The notes below the pieces were generated by a model, which worked only from the letters and a program-made list of their open reading frames with translations, was not told where the DNA came from and ran no database searches. A stretch of DNA of 64,000 nucleotides from positions 1,240,001 through 1,304,000 of the forward strand of contig NC_005861.2 of NCBI RefSeq assembly GCF_000011565.2, read 5' to 3'. This DNA is from Candidatus Protochlamydia amoebophila UWE25 (GTDB lineage: Bacteria > Chlamydiota > Chlamydiia > Chlamydiales > Parachlamydiaceae). Below are positions 48,741 to 59,223 of the stretch, piece after piece (the stretch's first letter is position 1; every line of letters starts with the position of its first letter). The position numbers were made by a program, and so were the translations under genes.

Positions 48741-51700
48741 ATGCAAAGCACTTATTCTCTCTCACCCCTATCGTTTAGTGAGCAGCCATCGAAATTTCGA
48801 TACTTAGATAGCCTCGATGCGATTGCGGCGACTATCACAAAGAAAAAATATTCCCAAGCCATCGAGCAGTTTAATGTTTTCATGGCCTATTTACCGCTTC
48901 ATGTAGAAAAAGAAGTGCTTGAAAAGGCTTTTGACTGCCTCTGCACGCTCATCCCTGTTATAAATGCTCCTCAAGAGATAGAAGAGAGTTTACGTTTACT
49001 ACTCTATATGACATCAAGCTCTTGTTTTACACAACACCAACAGCTGCTGGCTATCGAACTGGCCAAGTGGCACTATAAAAAAGGAAAAGAAGAGAAGCAA
49101 GAGAATAAACAAATTAAATATTTCATCGATGCCATTCACTATGTAGGAAAAGCTCAGATTATCTCGAAGGATTCCTCAGATCTCCAATATTTAGCTTCGC
49201 GCCTTTTTAAAGCCGCTTCAACGTCTCTTGGCATTTTTAAGCAGCGTTTAGAACAAGCGGTGGGGAAAAATGATAGCCAGCAAGTCGTGCAACTCGTCAC
49301 AAATCTCGAAACGCGCTTTGAACCTATCTGCTGTACGAGTGAAAAGTATGCTTTTATTAAATTATTCTATAAACAAGTGCATGCAGTTGTCTCGCATACG
49401 TTAATAACACGGGGACCAGAACGGATAGAGACAAGTGGGCTGCGTACTCTGCATGAAACGATGCGTCATTACTTAGAAAGTGACTCTCTTCCCACTAATT
49501 GTTTTGTCACGGCTAGATATCGAAAAGAACTAGATACTTATCGCGAAGATTTTCATACGCTCTATCAGACGATTGATCCGCAAAAGTTCACAATAGAAGA
49601 GGTACGTGCTTTTCAAAGAAAAGTTTCTACGCGTTTGATCATTTTTCTGCACGCTTTAATCGAGGATGCCTTTGCCATTTTAGGAGATCCTCCTTGCTTA
49701 TATAATTTACGGGCGATGGGATCTTTGGCAAAAGAAGAGGTTTGTCCCCGCTCAGACTTGGAATGGTGCATTCTCATTGAAAGGATTGAGCATCGAACTT
49801 ACTTTGTGAAATTGGCCCGCCTGTTAGAACTACAGATAATAGGCTTAGGAGAAGATCCAGCACAAGGTTTGCCCGTTTTTACTTGCATCGCAGCTAAACA
49901 CCGCTCCGGTTTGCATATCGATTCTGGCGGTAATCCAGCTGTTGTCATCGACCTTATTAACACGCCCGATAGATTGGCTCGGATGCAAAAAATGGAGGAC
50001 TATTCCTCTAATTCGCCTAGTAATACGCTGCGTAAGACAATTTCTTTACATCAAAATACCCCTACGCTCTTTGACCTCTACCAAACGAAAATGCGCACCT
50101 ATCTCGATGAAGAGTTGCCACAAGCAAGAGAAATCAGGCGCAAGAGCCAGGCGCTACAGATGCTGACAGATAGACTGCAGACCTATGAAGAGATTTGGTG
50201 TCAACCCTTTAAAGAAAAATTCATCGATCTAAAAAAGAGCTATATGGAGCTACTCCATCATCTTTTAAATGATTTATCTCTTTATTTCGGCATGGAAGAA
50301 TCCAATACACTCGATCTCATCGACGCACTTGTAAAAAAAGAAATTCTAACGGCTGAAAGTGGCTTCTTATTGCAAGAAGCGGCCGCTGCCATTTACCTAA
50401 AAAGAGTGGGTCTGCATTTTATTTATGAGGAACAAAAAGAAGAAGTTAGCATAGGAGATTTTGGTAGTGAAAAAGGAATCCTTGTAAAAATTTATTGGCT
50501 TGTGCTGCGCCCTCTTTACCGCAAATTAAAGCATTGTATTTCCGATCTGGGCTCTCATTTTCAGCAAATCGATCTACTTCAAGAGGCTTATTACGAAGAG
50601 GAGCTACACCCCGATAAAATAGAAAATCTAAAGCCCTGGATCGCTCATTTCGTGCATCATCTAGTTTCCAGACAGCGAGCTAATGCGTTTGATCAGGCTT
50701 GGCATTGGCATGAAGTTTACTATCAAAGGCTTTCCCAGATGACATTTACAGAACCTCTAAGAGAAATCTATCTTAATGTTTTGAATAGTTATGCAGAGGA
50801 GGGAAACTTGGCTGCGTTAAGCGCTCATCTTGCCTCTATCCCTAATCCAAGCGGAGTTAGACAAAGCCAGCGCTTGGAAGAAGAGCAATTTCAACAAGCG
50901 ATTCTCGCGATGACAAGCGACCAACCGGACGGTCCTTTTCAAGTAAAAATCCGCTGTCCAACAGTGCCTGACGCCCGGTATCTTAGACAAGCAGTAAGCG
51001 AGCAAATTTTAGAAGAAACAGGCAATCTCAAACGTCAATACAAAAATAGCGCTCACCCCGTTGCGAGTGCCTCCTATGGCGGCTACCAGCTGCATTTTAA
51101 ACAAAAACCGACGCATCCTCTGCTGGAATATGCCATCCATGCGCTGACGGCACGAATTGCGGGGCACTTAAGTCCTCCAACTGAGCTGGCACGCTTTGAG
51201 GTCGAAGTAAAAGGAAAAAAACGGATGTATCCCGTCTTAATTTCAAAAACAATTCAAGGGCAAACGTTAGAAAACGTTGACCAGCTAGAAATCAAGCAAC
51301 TGACCTGGGCTTGCCTTGTTGCCTTATTGACACGTCCTGGGGATGGTCGCTTCTCGAACTATGTCGTCGAAGAAGAGACGCAACGCATTTTCTGCGTGGA
51401 TAACGATATTTCTTTTGTAGAACCCGTCATCCACCACTTCGTCGGACATAAGGTCCATTTTTCCTCAGCTCTTTTTTGCTTACCTTCTAACTACCACCTA
51501 GATCCTGAAGTGTTGCAGGCTTTTCTTCGTTTAGAGCCTAACCTCATCCTCAATAGTTGGCTCGAAGACTTAATCAAAAAAGACGAGACTTATCGCACTC
51601 TTCACCTTTTTACCACCGAAGAGGAAAAAAATTTATATGAGGAAGATCGTAAAGATCGCTTTAAAGGAACGCTTCTTTTACGCAGCGGGACGTTGACGAA

Positions 51701-53258
51701 TCTACTTATTCAATTTTACCATTTGCAAGACTGCTTGAACCAAGCCTTAAAAGACAAAAAGGATCTCATCCCTCTCGATCTTTTACACTATCTCGTCAAC
51801 TTACGGGGAAGTCAAAAGCAAACTTTAGACCGCTGGGTTTACTCTAAATATAGGCAAGCTAACGCAAGCAGCTTAAATCCCAAACAAAGGCTGCAACAAG
51901 CGATCAATCGTCAGGTAGACATTTCTCTCACTTCCGCCCAAGCCGACGCAGCCAGCTTTGGGAAGCCCCCAACGTTTGAAGAAATTCAACAGCGCGAAGA
52001 ATACTCTCCCGAGAAAGCCCAGAGCGAGCTTTTTGCTTTTACCTTAAGTCGGTGCACTTCCCATGTTCTGTTTGGCGAAAACAAAGAGGGGGAATGGATT
52101 GAAGCAGATTTTAAACGCATGGCCAAAGGGAAAACTCTCGATCGAGAGCGGCAAAGCCTCGTTTTAAATGCCCTAATTTTTTTAATGAAAAATAAAAAGT
52201 TTCGACCCAGAAAAGTGACTTTGATGAACTGCGCTGTTTTAGATCACATTACGTTAAAACCTTTCTTGCACGTTGAACTTGATGATTTAAATTTAAGCGG
52301 TTGCCCGCTTATTAAAGAAGAAATCATTCAAGAAATTGAAAAGAGCTGTCCTAACCTCAAACAGCTTTATTTAAACCGCTGCGCCCAACTGCGTGCTTTT
52401 GAAAAATCACGCTTTCCCCTCACACCGACCTATTTGCAGTTTGCCAAATTACAAGAATTGCAACTCACGCGGTGTGAGACGCTTGTCTCGATTCAGTTAG
52501 ATGCCCCTCTTTTGCATACCCTAAAAGCAGATAAAAATCCCCAGTTAAAAATGCTTTTTTTCAAAGCATTTGCTCCCTATGTCAGAGGAAATTTCACAAA
52601 ATGTCCGGCGTTAGATTTAGAAACAATCAAAAAAGAAGTAGTGAGCAAAACTTTAAGAGAAATAAAAACTTTAGAAATTGACCATATACGATTATTTAAA
52701 CTTTATATGAATAATTCGAACCTCACCATACTTAACTTTTTTGACAAAAGAATAAGCGATGAGGGAACGGAAGTCATTGCTAATGGACTTGCTTTCAATA
52801 CTGCTCTTAATATACTCGATCTCAGAAATAACCAAATAAGCGATAAGGGAGCAAAAGCAATTGCTCAGGCTTTTGCTTTCAATACCGCTCTCTGGCACCT
52901 CCATCTCGGAAATAACCAAATAAGCGATGAGGGAGCAGAAGCAATTGCTCAGGCTCTTGCTTCCAATACTGCTCTTAAAACAATTGATCTCAGTAATAAC
53001 CAAATAAGCAATAGTGGAGCCGAAGCACTTGCTCAGGCTCTTACTTCCAATACTGCTCTGAGGATACTTTATCTTGAAAATAATCAAATCAGCGATAGTG
53101 GAGCCGAAGCGCTTGCCCAGGCTCTTACTTCCAATACTACTCTGAGTACGTTTTATTTTTACGGTAATCCATTAAACAAAAGAGGAAGACTAGCTCTTGC
53201 TGAGCTAGGTCATGAAGTTATTTTTGATGGAAGCTATCGAGTATTGCGATTTAATTGA
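48741..53258 (+). CDS. Giant fusion: NTase-like domain, kinase-like domain and RNI-type LRRs, 1505 aa
   Basis: Not a named gene. Residues ~1-300 are helical and TPR-like. At 326-345 MGSLAKEEVCPRSDLEWCIL fits the GlnD/DUF294 nucleotidyltransferase motif (GS...SDLE). Residues ~450-700 are helical. At ~770-890 SYGGYQLHFKQKPTHPLLEY and then TRPGDGRFSNYV plus IFCVDNDISF resemble the catalytic loop and metal-binding Asp of PI3/4-kinase-like or HipA-like kinases (GDxxxxN, then DxD). From ~1170 come irregular LRRs (LDDLNLSGCPLI), and from ~1326 five ribonuclease-inhibitor type 28-residue repeats with NNQISDEGAEAIAQAL. No signal peptide. AAAGGA lies about nine bases before the ATG. The domain mix suggests a secreted enzyme that modifies host proteins or lipids; that is inference. 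It lies alone between the separated men blocks. Confidence 0.8.
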   Translation: MQSTYSLSPLSFSEQPSKFRYLDSLDAIAATITKKKYSQAIEQFNVFMAYLPLHVEKEVLEKAFDCLCTLIPVINAPQEIEESLRLLLYMTSSSCFTQHQQLLAIELAKWHYKKGKEEKQENKQIKYFIDAIHYVGKAQIISKDSSDLQYLASRLFKAASTSLGIFKQRLEQAVGKNDSQQVVQLVTNLETRFEPICCTSEKYAFIKLFYKQVHAVVSHTLITRGPERIETSGLRTLHETMRHYLESDSLPTNCFVTARYRKELDTYREDFHTLYQTIDPQKFTIEEVRAFQRKVSTRLIIFLHALIEDAFAILGDPPCLYNLRAMGSLAKEEVCPRSDLEWCILIERIEHRTYFVKLARLLELQIIGLGEDPAQGLPVFTCIAAKHRSGLHIDSGGNPAVVIDLINTPDRLARMQKMEDYSSNSPSNTLRKTISLHQNTPTLFDLYQTKMRTYLDEELPQAREIRRKSQALQMLTDRLQTYEEIWCQPFKEKFIDLKKSYMELLHHLLNDLSLYFGMEESNTLDLIDALVKKEILTAESGFLLQEAAAAIYLKRVGLHFIYEEQKEEVSIGDFGSEKGILVKIYWLVLRPLYRKLKHCISDLGSHFQQIDLLQEAYYEEELHPDKIENLKPWIAHFVHHLVSRQRANAFDQAWHWHEVYYQRLSQMTFTEPLREIYLNVLNSYAEEGNLAALSAHLASIPNPSGVRQSQRLEEEQFQQAILAMTSDQPDGPFQVKIRCPTVPDARYLRQAVSEQILEETGNLKRQYKNSAHPVASASYGGYQLHFKQKPTHPLLEYAIHALTARIAGHLSPPTELARFEVEVKGKKRMYPVLISKTIQGQTLENVDQLEIKQLTWACLVALLTRPGDGRFSNYVVEEETQRIFCVDNDISFVEPVIHHFVGHKVHFSSALFCLPSNYHLDPEVLQAFLRLEPNLILNSWLEDLIKKDETYRTLHLFTTEEEKNLYEEDRKDRFKGTLLLRSGTLTNLLIQFYHLQDCLNQALKDKKDLIPLDLLHYLVNLRGSQKQTLDRWVYSKYRQANASSLNPKQRLQQAINRQVDISLTSAQADAASFGKPPTFEEIQQREEYSPEKAQSELFAFTLSRCTSHVLFGENKEGEWIEADFKRMAKGKTLDRERQSLVLNALIFLMKNKKFRPRKVTLMNCAVLDHITLKPFLHVELDDLNLSGCPLIKEEIIQEIEKSCPNLKQLYLNRCAQLRAFEKSRFPLTPTYLQFAKLQELQLTRCETLVSIQLDAPLLHTLKADKNPQLKMLFFKAFAPYVRGNFTKCPALDLETIKKEVVSKTLREIKTLEIDHIRLFKLYMNNSNLTILNFFDKRISDEGTEVIANGLAFNTALNILDLRNNQISDKGAKAIAQAFAFNTALWHLHLGNNQISDEGAEAIAQALASNTALKTIDLSNNQISNSGAEALAQALTSNTALRILYLENNQISDSGAEALAQALTSNTTLSTFYFYGNPLNKRGRLALAELGHEVIFDGSYRVLRFN

Positions 53259-53559
53259 AACGGTTGTTACAAAACAATCGAAACACTTCAATAATAGCTA
53301 TCACTATTAAATGAGGTGTAATTTAAATTGACAAGTCCATATTTCCTTATTTGTTATTTAAATAGTTGCTGTAAAGTTATTAAGGTGTATGGCTAGAACT
53401 TCTGATTGCATTTTAAGGCGAACAAAAATGGACAATATAAACTAAAGAACTAAAATTTAATTCTCTATTGATAAGCCTCTATTTTTAGCTGCCACCTGCT
53501 GTCTAGATAAAGGCTGTAAAGAAAGCTGCTGCTGAATATGATTATCAATTTTTAAAATT
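53259..53559. other. Intergenic region after the fusion gene
   Basis: AT-rich. No gene is seen. It leads into the dead IS982 copy; I cannot find its terminal inverted repeats. Confidence 0.35.
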
Positions 53560-54278
53560 TCTTTCTCAAATATTTATTTTTAACAAACAATGTTTAAATG
53601 AGGATTATTATTTTATTTTATCAATCGCATTATTGAATATTTAAGTCCTTCTATGAATAGGTTGTAAGTACTTAGACAAAAAATTTCCAAGCTTAATGAG
53701 CTATAGTCGCTTTGTTTATTTAAAGAAGAATCTCTTTATTCTTTTATTTGCTTACCTTCTAGGCATAAGAGGCGAAATAACAGGAATTGCTTTTAAAGAA
53801 TGTTTTTATTGATTCTACAGCAATAGATGTTTGCCATCATAAACAAACGCATTGAGAGGAATAAGGTCTTCAAAGGTTTGGTAAAGAGAGGGAAAATAAC
53901 CTCAAGACGGTTTTTTTCGGATTTAAATTACAACTAATTATCAATGAGATTGGAAATGTTTCTGATGTAGCTGTGGTCGAAACCTTATCGAAAGGAATTT
54001 TTAGGAAGCTATTTGATGATAAGGGATATACTTCGGCAGAACTTGCAAAGAAGCTTTTAAAACAAAGTCTTGAACTATTGACGACCATAAGTTTGAATAG
54101 GAAACAGAAGGTGATGAAGTTGACAGACAAAATTCTTCTTGGAAAACTAGCTGTAGTTGAAACGGTAAATGATCAATTAAAAAATATTTCTCAAATTGAA
54201 CAGAGATGCCACAGAAATACCGGAAATTTTTTAATTAAACTTTTAGCCGGGATTTTCCATTTATACTCAATAATCTAA
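53560..54278 (+). mobile_element. Decayed IS982-family transposase
   Basis: Fragments in changing frames read MSYSRFVYLKKNLF, FIDSTAIDVCHHKQTH, KTVFFGFKLQLIINEIGN, then a long piece VSDVAVVETLSKGIFRKLFD, DDKGYTSAELAKKLLKQSLE, KVMKLTDKILLGKLAVVETV, NDQLKNISQIEQRCHRNTGN ending LLAGIFHLYSII. The order, with the FIDST, (W)FFGFKL and DKGY DDE-type blocks, is that of IS982 transposases. Stops and frameshifts in the first half inactivate it. The last third (53973-54278) is still open. It lies at the edge of the DNA that separates menH from menB. Confidence 0.85.
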
Positions 54279-54512
54279 ACAGCCATTTATAAGATTATCA
54301 GAACAACAGCGTCTATTGTTAATGGCTGCCTAAAAACCAAAAATACAGGTTATTTATTTGGATAAATTGAGGTATTGCAGCAAATAATTTGGCTACTCAT
54401 CACTATTTCCTTCATCTTTGCCTTCTTCAATTTTTTTCTGCACTTGATCGCTCAGGAAAATGGAAAGAAATTTTCTACTTACAAAACAATTGATTAAAAC
54501 TTATGAATAAAA
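54279..54512. other. Region after the IS982 remnant
   Basis: 234 bp with no recognisable gene. menH ends at 54513 in the opposite direction. Confidence 0.35.
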
Positions 54513-55223
54513 TCAAATTGTCAATGCTTCAATAAAAATTGATAACTGCGATTTAAAGATATCAGGACAGAGCCAAGGAACTCTATGCCCCGCTCCTTTA
54601 ACAGATAAGTGGAAAGATAACGGATGTTTAAAATAAAGCTGTTGGCCTAATTGAGAAAATTTTTTATCTTTCTCACCAGTCATCCATAAAATGGGAAAAG
54701 GAAGTAGGCCTATTTTTTCTTTTAAATCTTCTTGTTTCCCTAATGAAAAATTTCTTAGGTGCATAGCTAGATTCGACCGCTGATAATCATTATGGGAACG
54801 ATAAAAAATGAGGTCTTTCGCAAATATATCTTGTGCATTCCATTGCTTTATTAAAGATTCCCATTCTTCAGTTTCAAAAAGACCGGCCCATTTTCCATCC
54901 TGATCCAACCGTTCTTCTTTTTCGTTTTCTTGAGATAAACCTGGATGGGTAGAAATCAGAATCCCTCCTTTCCATAAATCTGGATCTTGACACAACGCAT
55001 GTAATCCCAATCTTCCCCCCATCGAATAACCGAGCAAAATAGGAAAATGAGGAGGTTGTTTTTTAACAAATGCATTAAAATGCTCTGCCCAACTCGATAA
55101 ATCTGTACACGAAAAAGAGTTCACATCGATTTTTTTTATTTGTGTAAATTTAAACAGGTCCCAATCCGATGGGAGGCCTAAAAAGCCGGGAATTGCCCAT
55201 AAAATATAAGGAAGATTCCCCAT
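54513..55223 (-). CDS. menH: 2-Succinyl-6-hydroxy-2,4-cyclohexadiene-1-carboxylate synthase
   Basis: An alpha/beta hydrolase of 236 aa that removes pyruvate from the MenD product. Nucleophile elbow LLGYSMGGRLGLHAL, acid WMTGEKDKKFSQLGQ and base GAGHRVPWLCP make the Ser-Asp-His triad. Its ATG overlaps the menD stop (TAATG), so it is translated with menD. It is the last gene of the menF-menD-menH block. In the ancestral order menB would be expected next, but the menB block now lies 7.2 kb away. Confidence 0.92.
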   Translation of the reverse strand: MGNLPYILWAIPGFLGLPSDWDLFKFTQIKKIDVNSFSCTDLSSWAEHFNAFVKKQPPHFPILLGYSMGGRLGLHALCQDPDLWKGGILISTHPGLSQENEKEERLDQDGKWAGLFETEEWESLIKQWNAQDIFAKDLIFYRSHNDYQRSNLAMHLRNFSLGKQEDLKEKIGLLPFPILWMTGEKDKKFSQLGQQLYFKHPLSFHLSVKGAGHRVPWLCPDIFKSQLSIFIEALTI

Positions 55224-56785
55224 TACATCCTCTGCATTTTCTTTCTTAATCGATCTGTAGCAGAGGGATCAGGGACAAGTTCAATTAATCGACTTGTTTG
55301 ACTACCAAGAATAGTTGTAGGAATTTCATGCCAACAATCGTATTCCCAACCCCAAAAATCTGCGAAAGCTTTAAAATTTAATTGATGGGAGTTAAGAAAG
55401 GACAGATGAGCAAATTTAGGTGCAAAAATTTGTCCACCACTATTATTGACAACCACAACATTCACTTTTAGTGGCTGAATTTGGTGGATCACCCAAGGGG
55501 CAATCATGTCATAAAGAGTGGTTAAATCTCCCAAAATTGCCCAATTGTTTTGCTCAGGACTTGCTAATCCAAGAAATGTTGATAACTGTCCCTCAATTCC
55601 ATTGGCACCTCGATTAGCAAAAACTTGGAAGTGCTTATTTGTCCAGTCTGCAGCTTGATCCCATTCTCGAATCGGAAGGCTATTACCTACATAAATTTTC
55701 GATTCTTCCGGAATTTTTTTAGATAGTAAATGAAAAAGGCTTAGCTCAGCAAGCGGCTCTTCTTCAAAAAGTTTCAATAATTCCAATTGATACGATCGAT
55801 TAGCATCTTTCCAAGCTTGAAAAGAATAAATAGGTTTAAAACTGAGTCTATAGTTTTTAAAAAATTCTCTTAAAGAGGTATGAATAATATTTCCGTTCGT
55901 TAATCCAGCAAACGGATTTTCACTAATAGAGCAAACCTTCACGTTATTTGTCTCTTCCAAATCTCTCCATAATCTCGCTGTTGGAATTCCTCCAATCCGA
56001 AGAATTCCATCAATAGGATAACCATGCTGACTCGAACAATTCCAGACATCTTCCACCGATTCAATTCTCAAATTTTCTAACAAAGAGTTTTCTCTTAAAC
56101 CTGATTGCGCCTCTAAATACACTGGTGCTTTTAAATGGCGTAAAAACGAGAGAATGGGTGTTGTTTCATTTTGATTTAAAGCTCCAACAATCACCAATGG
56201 AAACTGACACTTTTGAATAAATTCATCGAGTAAATGACTATCACACAAAATAGGTTTTGGAGTAAAAATTCCCATCGAAAAACTTCGAGCACATTCCTGG
56301 TTATCATTTTTGGAGGGTTCTTCAAAACAGACATTTAAATGACAAGGGCCTCTACCTGACCATTGATCAAGTTGAAAAAACTCATTTTCTGCTAAGTCTT
56401 TCTCTAAAATTGTATAACAACTAAAAATTCCTACTTGCTCAATGGATTGAGGTGCTCCAGACAATCGAAATCGCCTTGGACGATCAGCTGTGATCAACAG
56501 TAAAGGTAGGCTTGTATAATACGCTTCAATGGTTGCTGGAAGGAGCTCTGCAACAGCTGTTCCTGAAGTTGTCACGACAGCAATAGGTTGATGAGTAGCT
56601 TTAATTCGACCCACAGCGAAAAATGCCGCTGATCTTTCCTCACTCCAATAATAAACTTTAATAGTTGGAATTTGCGCTAAAAGATAAACGAAAGCTGCAT
56701 TACGAGCCCCGGGCGCTACACAAAATTCTTTGATTCCATATTGAAGGGCTTGTTCAATAACGTGTAAAGCCAACTCATGATTCAT
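55223..56785 (-). CDS. menD: SEPHCHC synthase (MenD)
   Basis: A thiamine-diphosphate enzyme joining isochorismate and 2-oxoglutarate. It has 520 aa, slightly shorter than E. coli MenD. The N-terminal motif [18 protein letters not shown] and the catalytic Glu region [15 protein letters not shown] are clear; [20 protein letters not shown] and the ThDP/metal region [13 protein letters not shown] with [12 protein letters not shown] follow. Its ATG overlaps the menF stop by four bases and its stop overlaps menH, so all three form one operon. Confidence 0.96.
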
Positions 56786-57870
56786 AAATCCAATCCATTT
56801 TTAACAGCTTGTAATTTTAAACAAAGTTCCTCCCACTCTTGATCTAACTGACTTTCTGATACCACACCACAACCAGCTCCTATTTTCATTCCTTGATCAT
56901 TCCATTGGACATTGCGTATAGCAACATAACAATTTTTAATCCCTTTTTCTGGAAAACTGAGCCCGACTGGCGCTCCAAACGAATTTCGATCCAATTGATT
57001 TTGATAGTGGCACAACCACTCCTCTCCTTTTTGTCTCGGAAAAGCTCCAAGAGCAGGTGTTGGATGCAAAGCTCTAACTAGAACTTCAAAAGAAGTCGGT
57101 TGATATAGAGACATTTCAATAGGGGTCATTAAATGAGTTAATATAGGAAGTTGTAAAAGCTGTCGCTGTCCTATAGAAACCTTCCCAAGCGATGCTAAAC
57201 TTTCACAAATTCCTTCAACAACTACCTGATGTTCAAACAACTCTTTTCTATCTAATGAAAAAGGATTTGCATTTTCCAATTTTTTCGTCCCTGCCAAAGC
57301 CATTGTTTTGACTAAATGGGTATTTTGGTTATTCCATTCAAATAATATTTCCGGAGTTAGACCTAAGATACCTTTTTCGCTATCCCAACATCCATATAAA
57401 TAAACGGATGATATAGAGAGCTGTTCTAATGCTTTTTTAAGAGATGTTTTTAATTGATTTAGTGTCATCTTTGTATGAGAGTGGGCAAAAATATAGGGAA
57501 CGGCTTTTTCTAATTGTTTTTGTTCAAATAATTGCTTTAATTGATAGAAGTTTTCTTGAAATAAGAATTGATTTTCAATCATCCATTCCGACCGTAAAAT
57601 AGCGGGTGGATTCAAAAGGTTGATTAAGTATTTAGTTTCAATTATTTTCCAATCAGAAAATTGAAGCCAAGGAAAAGAAGTCTTCAAAAAAAAATCGGGA
57701 TAATAGAAAGCCGGCACAGTCAGATCCAAATCTTTAGAAGAAGCATATGATTGCCGAGAGCCAAAAGCCAACAAAATCAAATCTGGACTCAGACTTGCGA
57801 TAGCTCCTGACTTCAAAAACCGTTGATCTATTATCACAAAATTCCTCTGAAGAATCAATTTAAAGATCAT
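56782..57870 (-). CDS. menF: Isochorismate synthase
   Basis: Converts chorismate to isochorismate and opens the menaquinone pathway. A chorismate-binding protein of 362 aa; [31 protein letters not shown] and [20 protein letters not shown] with GAGCGVV near the end are the key blocks. The N-terminal part is shorter than in E. coli MenF. First gene of the operon, with no strong ribosome site before the ATG. The promoter should lie in 57871-58037. Confidence 0.93.
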
Positions 57871-58037
57871 AACCCAAAGGATTATTCAGGTTATGAATCA
57901 ATCACTATTTTCAAAAGTTGATTCTATCAAAATATCAGCATAAATACTGAATTTCAACGAGGAAAAAAATTCCTAATTCTACCTAACGACATATTTTTTA
58001 TGTTTTACCAATTAATTTAGGCATCAATCAACTAATT

Positions 58038-59132
58038 TTAAGGTTTTATCTTTACTGAAATAGGTAACGACACCCTTCCAAACTGATCGACGGAAACAAT
58101 ATAATAGGTATAAGAACTCTGTTTACGGCGATTATGAATATAATACTCAGTGGTATTATAAGGAATTTTCGCGACCAATTTTTTCAGATTTTCGTCAGAA
58201 AAAATTTTATATCCAATAGGACTTTCGCCACTTAAAGGAAGTTTCCATTGTAACACGTCAATATAATCCGTTTGATTAACAAATCGATTAGAAGTTCGAT
58301 AACCATGTAAACTTCTTGGCGGTAAAATTGCTTGGTTTTGATTGACCGTCACAGTTGCTGATACTTCATTAGAATTGACCAAATTTAAGTTCAAATTAAT
58401 TCCCTGGGCAATGGCTGTGTTCGTAATACTTCCTTGCAAAATATCACTTTCAGTGACTACATAAGAGGCTGTAGTTGTCAACGATTGATTAGGGAATAAT
58501 GTCGTGCTAGGAAGACTGACAAAGGGAATTTTATTATCCTCAATTTTTATAGATTCAATCTCTTCATCTCCTAAATTAGTTACTTGATAAGTATAAGTGA
58601 TTAGCTCACCAACTGCAGAAAATAGCGTAGGGTTAGCTTTCTTTGTCAAATTAAGAGGAAGAAATGGCAAAGTGATTGAAGAGTTTGCAACCGCTGTATT
58701 ATCATTACTTATGTCCCCCCCTGCTATTGCACCACAAACAATTTCTTTTAGATCAATATCATATTGTGTCACGACGTATTCGCCCATTCCTGTTGCGGGT
58801 TGATCTATTTTGACTGTTGTTTGGTCAAGAAGAATGTCTCCTTCCAACAATGGACAACTTACAGTGACATTTGTATACGTTTGTGTTGATGATGTCGTAG
58901 ATACAATAAATGTATACTCAATTACTTGGCCCACTTTTACAAAAGAAGGGATATCAGCATTAATCGTTAAAATAAAAGGCTCTTCTTGCTCAAGGTAGAA
59001 TTTGGAGTCTAATAAAGGGTGCTTTCCCTCAATTGCAGATGTTGAAGCACTCAAATATTGATTAAGAAATAGACTTATCCAAAATAATAAAAATGTTAAT
59101 GATTTGGTTGGATAGATGAAATAGGTTTTCAT
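58038..59132 (-). CDS. Secreted DUF11-repeat protein with FN3-like C-terminus, 364 aa
   Basis: Signal peptide with hydrophobic core FLLFWISLFLNQYLSAS. Then come two DUF11-like beta domains: ~50-155 and ~160-265, the second containing ITYTYQVTNLGDEEIESIKI and ATVTVNQNQ at its end. The C-terminal domain (~275-364) begins ILPPRSLHGYRTSNRF and looks FN3-like. DUF11 repeats occur in bacterial surface proteins, including the chlamydial cysteine-rich OmcB; here Cys is rare. It is probably exported to the periplasm or surface. The second gene of a tandem pair with a 475-aa paralog, and shares its signal peptide almost exactly. AAAGGTGAACA precedes the ATG. Confidence 0.82.
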   Translation of the reverse strand: MKTYFIYPTKSLTFLLFWISLFLNQYLSASTSAIEGKHPLLDSKFYLEQEEPFILTINADIPSFVKVGQVIEYTFIVSTTSSTQTYTNVTVSCPLLEGDILLDQTTVKIDQPATGMGEYVVTQYDIDLKEIVCGAIAGGDISNDNTAVANSSITLPFLPLNLTKKANPTLFSAVGELITYTYQVTNLGDEEIESIKIEDNKIPFVSLPSTTLFPNQSLTTTASYVVTESDILQGSITNTAIAQGINLNLNLVNSNEVSATVTVNQNQAILPPRSLHGYRTSNRFVNQTDYIDVLQWKLPLSGESPIGYKIFSDENLKKLVAKIPYNTTEYYIHNRRKQSSYTYYIVSVDQFGRVSLPISVKIKP

Positions 59133-59150
59133 TGTTCACCTTTGATATAG

Positions 59151-59198
59151 ATGTTTTAACTTAGCAAAACATACGAACTTTTGAAAACCCATATCAAA
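59151..59198 (-). promoter_or_regulatory. Leader inverted repeat before the 364-aa secreted protein
   Basis: TTTGATAT and ATATCAAA lie 32 bases apart, just before the ribosome site. The same arrangement occurs before the 475-aa paralog. It may be an operator or an mRNA hairpin, or simply duplicated flank. Confidence 0.4.
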
Positions 59199-59223
59199 TT
59201 TCACCTTTAATTTCTTCGTTTAA

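Noticed and set aside
53973-54278. 101-codon frame as a stand-alone gene
   Set aside because: It is the C-terminal third of the broken IS982 transposase.
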